Assembly (NCBI GenBank): GCA_050874665.1
Contig: JBNMLC010000003.1
Coordinates: forward strand, 1-64,000
Source of the DNA: RUG11237 sp050874665
Lineage (GTDB): Bacteria > Bacillota > Clostridia > Lachnospirales > Lachnospiraceae
Direction of reading: 5' to 3'
DNA length: 64,000 bases
Shown: positions 46,420 through 54,434 of the stretch, piece by piece
Numbering within the stretch: the first letter of the stretch is position 1
Layout of the letters: each line of letters opens with the position of its first letter
Program-made: the position numbers and the translations under genes
Notes under the pieces: generated by a model
The model's input: the letters and a program-made list of their open reading frames with translations, nothing else
The model's database searches: none
What the model was told of the DNA's origin: nothing

Positions 46420-47487
46420 TTAACCCCTATTGCCACCCGCTACTGTATCTACAAGGATACCTTCTTCCGTAACGTAAACCGCTCGAATAAAATCATTACT
46501 TTCATCTATAACACGCTTTTCCTTCGTAGACAAAGCAATCGCATAAAGAATATATTTCCCGCCAACTTCTTTATCAACAATGTTTTCTTCCATTGTTGTC
46601 AAAGTATTCTTTCTATTTTTATTTTCCGAACCTTCACCAACCGTTTCTGTATTTATATCATACGCAACCATTCCAAAGTCAGTATAATATACATACTCTG
46701 AATCGGCACCCACCAACAATGCATTTGAGACCAACGTTATATGCGATGTTCCATCCAGTTCCACACACACAATGTCGGTTCCATTTTGCACTATTAGCCC
46801 GCCCGCCAAATAAAATCTTTGAACATTATCAACTACCTCATTCACCTCCTCCGTTTCTAAAGAATATCTCATAATTTTTTCCGCATCATTTAAATAAAAT
46901 ATGTAGTTTCCGTATAACGCAAACTGACATACAGAATCGTTAATCAATCTTTTTTCTTCACCTGTACCAATATTATAACTATGAATTGATTTTTCATCCG
47001 TTTTATCAACAAAGTACACTATGTCTTTTGTTGCAATAATTTCTCCAACAATATTTTTACCAACATACGCTGTTTTCTCAGAAACAATTACTTTAAGTGC
47101 CCCTGACTTATCATCACAAAGAGCGACTACATCTCCTATTATATTCCTATTACATTTATTCGCTTCACAACTCCATGATATTCCCGCCAATGCAATGTTA
47201 TTAGATATTCCAAGTAGGTTTTGTTCATACCAAGCTAATGCTACTATATTCCCTCTTGTACCAATGTTGTCATAAAGCGTATATAATGTTTCACTATCCA
47301 TGGCTTCCAAATATTCTTTTACTTTTTTATCTTTTGCGTTATCTCTCGCAATAGATAAAACAATTGTCATAAAAAATGAAAAGAACACAAAAAGCATGGT
47401 TGCCAATCTAAATTTCCATTTACGTCTTGATATCTTTTTATCCATTTTCCGAAACTGCTGTTCCAAAGTTTCTACTCTTTTTGCCAT
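46420..47487 (-). CDS. Unrecognised membrane-anchored beta-propeller-like protein
   Basis: 355 residues. The N-terminus has a short helix and one membrane segment (residues 29-46, ATMLFVFFSFFMTIVLS), with the remaining 300 residues outside if the positive-inside rule holds. That part is made of repeated beta strands with aromatic pairs (DIVYFVDKTDE, GNYIFYLND, SEYVYYTDF, GKYILYAIAL), which look like DUF5050/YWTD-type propeller blades. The start ATG follows GGGGTGATGTA and lies 4 bases past the preceding stop, so it is the last gene of the HXS run. An in-frame stretch of 34 codons continues past the TAA, with coding-like Glu/Lys content. Confidence 0.6.
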   Translation of the reverse strand: MAKRVETLEQQFRKMDKKISRRKWKFRLATMLFVFFSFFMTIVLSIARDNAKDKKVKEYLEAMDSETLYTLYDNIGTRGNIVALAWYEQNLLGISNNIALAGISWSCEANKCNRNIIGDVVALCDDKSGALKVIVSEKTAYVGKNIVGEIIATKDIVYFVDKTDEKSIHSYNIGTGEEKRLINDSVCQFALYGNYIFYLNDAEKIMRYSLETEEVNEVVDNVQRFYLAGGLIVQNGTDIVCVELDGTSHITLVSNALLVGADSEYVYYTDFGMVAYDINTETVGEGSENKNRKNTLTTMEENIVDKEVGGKYILYAIALSTKEKRVIDESNDFIRAVYVTEEGILVDTVAGGNRG

Positions 47488-47491
47488 TACA

Positions 47492-48301
47492 TCACCCCCA
47501 TATCCAATAAACCACTAACACAAATATGTATATAATAAGTGCAATCACTCTGCCCATATTACTAAACAATACTACACTCCCGGAAAACTGACTCATAATC
47601 ATACAAACAGAAATAAAACTCCATAACAGCTTTTTGACAAAGACTTTTTTTTCTACAATTTGAAGTTTCTTGTTAATCGTTTCTTCTTTTTTGCATATAT
47701 CACTATACGCCCTTCTATATACTTCCCCTTTCTCTACAATTTCAGCTTCACTAATACAATAAATTTCTCCCCTCAATTTTTCCGCAACCAATATTTCCAA
47801 TACTCTCGTATCTTCCAAATCAATCCAATCCATTCTACTCTCTACAGATAGTATTGCTTTGGGAGAAAAAATCTTCCATACATCACATTCCGAAATATTT
47901 GTTATGTTAATTCCCGTTTGCTCTTGCCGCAAAACAAGTTGGTACAATCTGTTCATAGATTTAGCATTATAAAAATCTATTTTCTTTAAGCATTTTAACT
48001 GCCTCACGTCACCATAGCATATTGTTTCATATAACATACGAATACATTCTTCCATAAATGGCAGCAGCTTCTTAACCTCCTGAAGTTGCTTATATGTAGA
48101 TTCCTGTAACTTTTGTGGTGAATAGTAATCATTCATGATAGACGCTGCCCCTTGATACATCTGCAGTGCTTTATATTCCGGCATTTCAAGAATTTCAGTA
48201 ATCAATACTCGTTTCCTTATTTTTGCTTCATCAGGCTTACATCCTGATAAAAGTGTAAACAATTTTACCATTAACATTTTTATCATATCTTTCTCATCCA
48301 A
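47492..48301 (-). CDS. Unrecognised protein with two C-terminal membrane helices
   Basis: I do not recognise this 269-residue protein. The first 205 residues are mostly helical and soluble, with many Leu/Lys/Glu positions. The C-terminus has two hydrophobic helices (residues 219-240 and 247-268, ending YIFVLVVYWIWG), so it is probably tail-anchored with the soluble part in the cytoplasm. It lies 44 bases downstream of hxsA in the same orientation and 4 bases ahead of the propeller-like gene. It may be an accessory factor of the HXS system. Confidence 0.6.
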   Translation of the reverse strand: MDEKDMIKMLMVKLFTLLSGCKPDEAKIRKRVLITEILEMPEYKALQMYQGAASIMNDYYSPQKLQESTYKQLQEVKKLLPFMEECIRMLYETICYGDVRQLKCLKKIDFYNAKSMNRLYQLVLRQEQTGINITNISECDVWKIFSPKAILSVESRMDWIDLEDTRVLEILVAEKLRGEIYCISEAEIVEKGEVYRRAYSDICKKEETINKKLQIVEKKVFVKKLLWSFISVCMIMSQFSGSVVLFSNMGRVIALIIYIFVLVVYWIWG

Positions 48302-48345
48302 TCTGTTCTAGTCAAATAGTCTAATCTTTTTCATCCTCTATGCCA

Positions 48346-48855
48346 TCACTCCTGTGTGTTCGGCGGAATGCTCATTACCGTATTCACTGCTGTGTCAACC
48401 GTAATAGAAGTATTAGCCTGCGGTACAAGAATTTCAGACACATCCCCCACTTCTATTCCTTCAACCTTTGTTGTTACCGTTGTATCAGATACAAAACCCG
48501 AAGAATCTGTTGCACTGTAATGAGAAGTATTACTATGTGAAGCGTGATTGCTATGGTTGCTATGACTACCGTGGCTACTATGTGTACTTGACGAAGTATG
48601 ACTTGAATGTGATTCATGACTACTGTGACTACCATGACCCCCAGAGCCAGAACTATGTGATCTGTGGCTGCTATGCGATCTATGACTACTATGCGATCTA
48701 TGATCCGCAAAAACCTCATCATACATTAACAAACTCAATACCAACACCATCGTTCCCATTGCAATCACTTTATTTCTTGTGATATTTCCCTCTTCCTCAT
48801 ACAGGAAATCATTTATTGACTTTTTTATCTTCGGAAATAATTCATCATCATGCAT
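48346..48855 (-). CDS. hxsA: His-Xaa-Ser repeat protein HxsA
   Basis: Candidate substrate of the HXS radical SAM enzymes. I choose ATG 48855, which has GGGGGG seven bases upstream, giving 169 residues. A polar leader (residues 1-28, MHDDELFPKI...) is followed by one membrane segment (30-45) and a possible signal peptidase site VFA-D at 48-51. Residues 52-114 are almost wholly His and Ser: 15 HxS triplets plus HSN variants, beginning HRSHSSHRSHSSHRSHSS, the family hallmark. The last 55 residues are Val/Thr-rich. TIGRFAM-type HxsA proteins share this layout. The modification and its role are not known. Confidence 0.88.
   Translation of the reverse strand: MHDDELFPKIKKSINDFLYEEEGNITRNKVIAMGTMVLVLSLLMYDEVFADHRSHSSHRSHSSHRSHSSGSGGHGSHSSHESHSSHTSSSTHSSHGSHSNHSNHASHSNTSHYSATDSSGFVSDTTVTTKVEGIEVGDVSEILVPQANTSITVDTAVNTVMSIPPNTQE
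48653..48706. repeat. 18-base tandem repeat coding for HRSHSS units
   Basis: Three 18-base units (48653-48670, 48671-48688, 48689-48706) code for the first HRSHSS repeats of HxsA. Differences are mostly single bases. It is a coding repeat, not a CRISPR array. Confidence 0.85.
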
Positions 48856-48866
48856 TATTGTCCCCC

Positions 48867-49859
48867 CTATTCTGAAATGCTTGTACATACACCGTTACTC
48901 CAATAAGTATTATATGTTGTCGAAGAATTCTTATAATACTTACAAGTTCCAGATGGTTTATTACTCAAAAATTTTCCTTCAAGGCATGGAAAATCTGAAG
49001 AAGTATAATAGTACTTCCCCTCTCCATTCATTTGATCGTTTGACCATATGCCTACATATTTATCGCCCTCTGACCACGTATATGTTCCCGTACCACTCTT
49101 TAAACCATTAGAAACTTCGCCATTATACATATCTCCACTATTATATGTAACCGTAACACTCCCAGAAAAAGTACCATTCGAATATATACCTTTATAAACA
49201 TCTCCATTTTGTAATTTTGCTATCATCTCACCTGTTGCAACCCCAGCTTCCACCGCAAGCACATAAGTTCCTGTACTATCCTCTACTGTGTAAGTTCCAT
49301 CCCCTGAAAACGCATTATCTTCGAACGTACCAGAAAGTATATTGCCATTCGGAAAAGTATATGTTCCGTTTCCTGAATACTTGTCATCACTCCACATTCC
49401 CTCATATACAGAACCATCTGTATATTTGAAAACTCCTTGTCCTGAACGCTGTCCCTTAACAAAACTTCCAATATAGGTAGCTCCATCTGCATATTTGTAT
49501 GTTCCATCTCCAGACAGATGATCTGCCTCATAAGAACCCGCATAAGAATTTCCATTACTCCATTGCATTTCACCAGTTCCTGCCTTTAATTCTTCAACAA
49601 TTTCCCCCTCATAGATATCTCCATTAAAATAAAACACTGTTCCAGAGCCACTGATTACATCTCCAAGTGATGATCCAATATATATTCCCTCATCAAGTTC
49701 ATGATATTTAAATTTATTATTTTCCGTCAACTTAACCGTCAAAGTTCTTTCTGTATCAGATGATAAAACTCCATAAAAAAGTCCAGTCAATATTATAGTT
49801 CCTATTAATCCAATTACCGTTAATTTTTTCTTATCCAATTTAAGCTTTTCTATAACCAT
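48867..49859 (-). CDS. MORN-repeat membrane protein
   Basis: 330 residues. A membrane helix at 14-32 (LTVIGLIGTIILTGLFYGVL) anchors it. From residue 50 on are about eleven MORN repeats, of the form YxGxxxxGxxxGxGxYxxxDGxxY (for example GSFVKGQRSGQGVFKYTDGS). MORN repeats often bind lipids or act as scaffolds. Its ATG overlaps the hxsB stop by 10 bases, and hxsA starts 11 bases after its stop, so it is translated in the HXS unit. It may hold HxsA or the enzymes at the membrane; this is inference. Confidence 0.87.
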   Translation of the reverse strand: MVIEKLKLDKKKLTVIGLIGTIILTGLFYGVLSSDTERTLTVKLTENNKFKYHELDEGIYIGSSLGDVISGSGTVFYFNGDIYEGEIVEELKAGTGEMQWSNGNSYAGSYEADHLSGDGTYKYADGATYIGSFVKGQRSGQGVFKYTDGSVYEGMWSDDKYSGNGTYTFPNGNILSGTFEDNAFSGDGTYTVEDSTGTYVLAVEAGVATGEMIAKLQNGDVYKGIYSNGTFSGSVTVTYNSGDMYNGEVSNGLKSGTGTYTWSEGDKYVGIWSNDQMNGEGKYYYTSSDFPCLEGKFLSNKPSGTCKYYKNSSTTYNTYWSNGVCTSISE

Positions 49860-51241
49860 GTTTTAAAAATCTCCAATACCTTTTTATCTTCTTTTAAATA
49901 TTCAAATAAAATATCTAAAATTCCTTTATATATTTTGCATCTATATCCATTTACTTGTCTTGAATAGATATTTTGCTCCATTGCATAGTTTATTACCGGG
50001 CACACTCCACAATAAGGATGATATACACAATCGCAACACTGAGGTATTCCTTCTAAAACGGAAGCTTGACACGTTACTTTGCATACTCTCGACTCCATAA
50101 GTTCATCATATGATGCCTGGTCTACGCTACCCAATTGAAAATCAGGTATTCCCATTTCAGCAAGCATTCTCCCCTCATCACAAGTATATATTTTTCCGTC
50201 ATAATAATAAGCCACCTGCCCAATACCAGCACCGCATGGTGACCTTAATTCCATATAATTATCCGACACATGTCCAATAATTTTCCTAAGAAATATAGAT
50301 GCGTGTCCTTCCGCTATCTTATATCCCTCTCTATTGCACTGAATAGTCGCCTCTAATACTGATTTATAAAACTTTAAAAATTCATCAGCAGTATAACCAA
50401 TCTCCTCCCAGTGTTCCTTTGCATATCCTAGAGGTGTAAGTGGTCTTATAAACATGTAATGCAAATCCATTTCTCTATAAGCATCAACAATCGCCTGAGG
50501 ATTCTCTAAACTTTTTCTGGTTGTTGTTTGAATCGCTCCGACTCCCACCATGCATTTTTGCAATTTTCTAATATTATTACAAACAATGTCATGTGTTCCA
50601 CCGCCAGCATTTTGGGGTCTATTCACATTATGAATATCTTTATTCCCATCCAATGATGTAGATACCGCAAAATCATACTTTTTAAAAAAAGCTATCATTT
50701 CATCTGTCAGAAGCATTGTATTTGTAACAACCGTATACATTACATTTTTATCATTCTTATGAGCTTCCGTATACTCCACTATATATTTTATAACTTCAAA
50801 ATTTAATAGTGGTTCTCCACCCTGAAATTCAAAAGTAACCGTATTACCTGGTGCTTGAAGCGCAATTTCTACAGCTTTTTCGGCAGTATTTATATCCATC
50901 AAACCCTTGCATAACTGTTCCGAATCTTGTGCCTGACAATACACACAACACATATTGCAGGTATTCGTCATTACAAAAATATGTAAACAAGTAGATTCAA
51001 ACACATACCTTTTATTGTCACGATATGGGAGTGCAGCTTTTTCTATAAACACATCTTCATCCTCATCATAGACAAATAAATATCTTTTCAAATCCCCAAT
51101 CGTCAATTCGCTCAACAACTCAAAATTGCTTTTAACAAGATTCTTAAAATCATCAGGGTTTAAAAAATAATAATTTCCCTGCTCATTTGTCAATAAATAT
51201 TCATCTTTAAATTTCTTAAAATTAAAATAATTAATCTTCAT
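49850..51241 (-). CDS. hxsB: HXS system radical SAM maturase HxsB
   Basis: 463-residue radical SAM enzyme with a C-terminal SPASM domain. The 4Fe-4S cysteines are Cys95, Cys99 and Cys102 (CNMCCVYC, CX3CX2C); GGEP is near residue 142, and a cofactor-binding TNTML region follows. From about 340 on the SPASM Cys set appears (SPCGAGIG, YTCDEGRM, CCDCVYHPYCGVCP, GYRCKIYK). SPASM maturases modify ribosomal peptides. Gene order with hxsC and hxsA and the family-typical N-terminus identify HxsB. It overlaps hxsC by 4 bases and the MORN gene by 10. Confidence 0.88.
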   Translation of the reverse strand: MKINYFNFKKFKDEYLLTNEQGNYYFLNPDDFKNLVKSNFELLSELTIGDLKRYLFVYDEDEDVFIEKAALPYRDNKRYVFESTCLHIFVMTNTCNMCCVYCQAQDSEQLCKGLMDINTAEKAVEIALQAPGNTVTFEFQGGEPLLNFEVIKYIVEYTEAHKNDKNVMYTVVTNTMLLTDEMIAFFKKYDFAVSTSLDGNKDIHNVNRPQNAGGGTHDIVCNNIRKLQKCMVGVGAIQTTTRKSLENPQAIVDAYREMDLHYMFIRPLTPLGYAKEHWEEIGYTADEFLKFYKSVLEATIQCNREGYKIAEGHASIFLRKIIGHVSDNYMELRSPCGAGIGQVAYYYDGKIYTCDEGRMLAEMGIPDFQLGSVDQASYDELMESRVCKVTCQASVLEGIPQCCDCVYHPYCGVCPVINYAMEQNIYSRQVNGYRCKIYKGILDILFEYLKEDKKVLEIFKTWL

Positions 51242-52356
51242 TCTTTTTTCCTTATAGGAACCACTTTAGGATTCATCACTTGTTTTGTGGAATAAAAAAA
51301 GCCACCACAGATTTCTTTTACTGAACACTCTTCGCATTCATCCATAAAGCGTACCTTGTAATCTGTTATACTTTTTGCCGCAATATGCCAATAACCTCTA
51401 TCCACTGCACATAATGGAAAATTATATAATTGAACATCAATGCCTCTTCTTACCAATAGTTCAATTGCTGTTCTTGCCTTTTGAAAAATCTCCGAGTACT
51501 CCACCCAGAGAATCTCTCGATTGATAGCCGCATTTCCCATCATTTCCATACCGATAAAATTGACGCAAAACACACCATTATAATTGTCGACGATATATTG
51601 CGCTGTTTCTGTTAAATAGCACAAATTTTTGCTTGATACGACGATTCTTATCTCAACTTTTTGCCTCTCTTTTAATAAATTTCTTATGCCTCTATCCGTT
51701 TGTATAAAACTTCCTTTAGATTGAGATATTTGATCATGTAGCTCTGGTTTTGAGGCATGTAACGGAATTGCAAACCTTAGTCCTTTAGGACATACGTCCA
51801 ACATTTGCCGCAAAAATACTCTATCTGCAACTGAGCGTCCATTGGTCAAAAGTTGAAAATCAGAATAAATAAATTTCTTTTTCAACATGTACATCACTTC
51901 TATAAAATTTTCTTTTGCAAGTGTCGGCTCACCACCCGTTACATTAATATAATTGATATCTTCCGGAAGAATATTTACATATTCTTTCAGCCACTCCACG
52001 TGTCCTTCATTCTTCTTTTTTCTAACATTCTCTGGAAGTGGACACATAATACAGTTAGAATTACACTGATTCGTCATAAAAATATCAATTTCACCATAAC
52101 TTTGTTCATGAATAACAAAAAAATCTCCATTTGCTGAAACCGACAATATATCTCCTGACGACAAATCATCAAATTCATCTACGTCACATGCATATCCATG
52201 TTCACCTTCCGGTCCAATAATCATAAAATATTCTTGTTTCAGATATCCTTTTAGACCATTTCTTTTTAAATATTCAACTTTATCCTGGTCAGAGCATGAT
52301 TTATCAACAAATAGCACCAATCTATCGCCCTGATCCCAATCTATAATTTTTCCCAT
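51238..52356 (-). CDS. hxsC: HXS system radical SAM protein HxsC
   Basis: 372 residues. The N-terminal 90 residues are a domain of unknown fold. The radical SAM core begins at Cys98, Cys102 and Cys105 (CNSNCIMC), with NVTGGEPTL near 143. The C-terminal end has a CxxC-x5-C cluster (CEECSVKEIC), probably an auxiliary iron-sulfur site. It pairs with hxsB (4-base overlap, ATGA), and such paired radical SAM proteins are the mark of this system. ATG 52356 abuts the A24 peptidase stop. Whether it acts on HxsA directly is unknown. Confidence 0.85.
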   Translation of the reverse strand: MGKIIDWDQGDRLVLFVDKSCSDQDKVEYLKRNGLKGYLKQEYFMIIGPEGEHGYACDVDEFDDLSSGDILSVSANGDFFVIHEQSYGEIDIFMTNQCNSNCIMCPLPENVRKKKNEGHVEWLKEYVNILPEDINYINVTGGEPTLAKENFIEVMYMLKKKFIYSDFQLLTNGRSVADRVFLRQMLDVCPKGLRFAIPLHASKPELHDQISQSKGSFIQTDRGIRNLLKERQKVEIRIVVSSKNLCYLTETAQYIVDNYNGVFCVNFIGMEMMGNAAINREILWVEYSEIFQKARTAIELLVRRGIDVQLYNFPLCAVDRGYWHIAAKSITDYKVRFMDECEECSVKEICGGFFYSTKQVMNPKVVPIRKKE

Positions 52357-53379
52357 TTATCTTACTACCCTCACCAAAAAGTATAATATTTCTCCGATAA
52401 CAATAAATATTGCAAATGGAATTTTTCTTACAATAGTGATTGTTTCCTTACCATATTTACTATTCTTCCATCTTTTAATTGCCTCTACTTCTTCCTGCGT
52501 TATGCGACTTCTCATATCTTCACTTGTAGTGTTTGGCAACCCCTTAATTCTTGATGGCACAAACAGCATAATCGTTGCATATGACAATACCATCCCTCTA
52601 CTTACTGATTCCGTTGGGATTTCCTTATAATTATATCCGCTCAGCAAATCTCTTAATAACAAAGCAATAAGTAGCACTCCACAACTATATAAATTAAATG
52701 CACTAAATGAAAAATCCAAGTCAAATATCAAATTAACCGCAAATACGCCTAACAGCATGTACCAGTGCTTAAATGTTTTTTTGCTATACACTATAATGGC
52801 AATAAACATGTTTATAAAACAAAAAAACAATTGATTTTCATAATAAATATCTCCGATGAAAAATCTTAGGATTTTACTAAAACCTCTCAGATAAAGAAAA
52901 CTCACAAAATAATTCACTGCAAACTGCTTTATCCTTGCCAATTCCATTTGTTTTCCTGCATAAAATTTTTCTTTTTTTTCAAATTGAATCAACGAATCTA
53001 TAATGATATATGCATACGCAATCAAGAAAATACAAATTATCACATTTATGCCAGGTGCAAAGGAAAAAACATCATTATCATAAAATCTAGCCGGAAACAA
53101 TAAATTCACGCATATAAGAAGCTTGCTGTCACCAGCCGCCCAAAAATGAAATCCATAGAAAGCAACTGCAAAAAACAACATCATCAATAAGTTAATCACG
53201 TAAATTTTAATAAAATCACTGGCGAATACAATATAATAAATAATGTTTATGACAACTCCAACTATACTGGCAGTCATTAGTGCCTTATTTTGAATAATAC
53301 CGCTTTTTATATCGGTATATGTAACATAAATTCCCAACATTACTATTATAGTCATTAGAAAAGCTTCACATAAAAACAT
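52357..53379 (-). CDS. A24-type prepilin peptidase in the HXS cluster
   Basis: 340-residue polytopic membrane protein. The two catalytic Asp of A24 aspartic peptidases are visible as Asp23 (TDIKSG) and Asp84 (AAGDSKLL; a variant of GxGD). The C-terminal two-thirds has more helices and a charged loop, longer than typical PilD/TadV proteins. Start ATG 53379 is behind GGGAAGG and abuts the upstream gene. In this operon it could cleave the HxsA leader or another exported substrate; no pilin gene is near. Confidence 0.72.
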   Translation of the reverse strand: MFLCEAFLMTIIVMLGIYVTYTDIKSGIIQNKALMTASIVGVVINIIYYIVFASDFIKIYVINLLMMLFFAVAFYGFHFWAAGDSKLLICVNLLFPARFYDNDVFSFAPGINVIICIFLIAYAYIIIDSLIQFEKKEKFYAGKQMELARIKQFAVNYFVSFLYLRGFSKILRFFIGDIYYENQLFFCFINMFIAIIVYSKKTFKHWYMLLGVFAVNLIFDLDFSFSAFNLYSCGVLLIALLLRDLLSGYNYKEIPTESVSRGMVLSYATIMLFVPSRIKGLPNTTSEDMRSRITQEEVEAIKRWKNSKYGKETITIVRKIPFAIFIVIGEILYFLVRVVR

Positions 53380-53380
53380 C

Positions 53381-53590
53381 TTAAAAACCTTCCCTGTTAG
53401 ATAAACCAATCAAATAGTTTTCAAATTCATTTTTTATTCTACACATTGAAACTTTACATTGTTCAAAGGAGCATATCCAGTATTTATCGTTTTCTGAAAA
53501 CTGAATCGTTACTAAATGTGAAAAATCTGACCTTGCTTGTACTATTGATTTTCTATTGTATAATTCTTTATTCAAATATAAATTATTCAT
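53381..53590 (-). CDS. HxsD-like small protein
   Basis: 69-residue protein from ATG 53590, overlapping the hxsD stop by 8 bases. It aligns by eye with the hxsD product over its length: a start with Y-x-K/R-x-x-I/V-x-x-A, a middle with D-x-Y, and the ending EFENYLIGL against FENELIAQ. So it is an HxsD-family paralogue and probably arose by duplication or from an HxsD-like family. Role unknown. It may form a heterodimer with HxsD. Confidence 0.65.
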   Translation of the reverse strand: MNNLYLNKELYNRKSIVQARSDFSHLVTIQFSENDKYWICSFEQCKVSMCRIKNEFENYLIGLSNREGF

Positions 53591-53945
53591 TTTCTTTTTC
53601 AAACCAATCTGTTAATATTTCATCTGCATTAAATTCTTCTAAATCATCTTGTTCTGCCAATCCAGTATTTACAACTGTAGATGAAAGAGCTCTTGCCACT
53701 ACCATTTCTCGTATATGCTTTGTTCTTTCAGCAACAATCAATCGTGTTTCTTGTGCAATTAATTCATTTTCAAATCTAGCATATATCTCTTCTATATCCT
53801 CTCCTTTCGCCGATTTCTTAACTGTCAGCGAAACAAGATAATTTTTGTCATCTGCATCAATATGAACAAACATTTCATCTGTAAATGCAAATGCCGCTTT
53901 CATCACAACTTCTTTTGTATATAGCTCTTTACAATATTTTTGCAT
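53583..53945 (-). CDS. hxsD: HXS system protein HxsD
   Basis: 120-residue protein from ATG 53945, with AGAAAGG eight bases upstream. The first 80 residues match the HxsD family pattern (KAAFAFTDEMFVHID, YLVSLTVK, RFENELIAQETRLIVAERTKHIRE), and the C-terminal 40 are acidic. No enzymatic motif is visible; HxsD proteins may recognise the peptide leader, but this is not established. It is the first gene of the HXS operon. Confidence 0.78.
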   Translation of the reverse strand: MQKYCKELYTKEVVMKAAFAFTDEMFVHIDADDKNYLVSLTVKKSAKGEDIEEIYARFENELIAQETRLIVAERTKHIREMVVARALSSTVVNTGLAEQDDLEEFNADEILTDWFEKENE

Positions 53946-54014
53946 GATTTCTGCCTTTCTATTTCGCAAAATTTATAGACCACCACTTACAAGAAGCATG
54001 CTTTTAAACTCATG

Positions 54015-54033
54015 CATATTGATATTCAATATG
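54015..54033. promoter_or_regulatory. Perfect palindrome upstream of hxsD (candidate operator)
   Basis: CATATTGA-TAT-TCAATATG, two 8-base arms with a 3-base centre, lies 70-88 bases ahead of the hxsD start. It overlaps a possible minus-strand -35 (TTGAAT) with a weak TAAAAG -10 at 17 bases. No regulator gene is encoded in the cluster. Confidence 0.35.
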
Positions 54034-54268
54034 TAGTTTCACCAGCATAGTTTTTACTATAATGTAATTACCATAGCCAAAATTCGCAATATCATCACCA
54101 ATTATTTTGTCCCACCCTACAATTCTACTACTAAATATTTTTCGAATCATCTATACAAATACTAATTATCATAAGAAGAAACACGTTTAAAATATATTTG
54201 CTTCCCAAATAATTTTATACTCAAAAGCAAGCTTTGTCAATATTCAAATATACTGATTTTTATAAAAA

Positions 54269-54427
54269 ATGGTTACATCTAAAAAATATCAATTTGCAAT
54301 CACTTTAAAAGAATTGCAAGATACATTTACTATTTTTAACAAAATGGACTTTGATATGACACCTCAATCCATTAAATCTACACCACTAAATGAGCCGGTA
54401 CATCACAAAATTAAATCTAGACCTTAG
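54269..54427 (+). other. Gap sequence with a chance 52-codon open frame
   Basis: The gap 53946-54785 is AT-rich and has no gene I can support. An open plus-strand frame of 52 codons runs from 54269 to 54427 with no ribosome site and no recognisable similarity; I treat it as noise or a remnant of the element decayed next to it. Confidence 0.3.
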
Positions 54428-54434
54428 ATAGGAT

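Noticed and set aside
48653..48706. Regularly repeated DNA units that might be a CRISPR array
   Set aside because: The units are contiguous in-frame codon repeats coding HRSHSS with no spacers between, inside a clear gene; they are not CRISPR.
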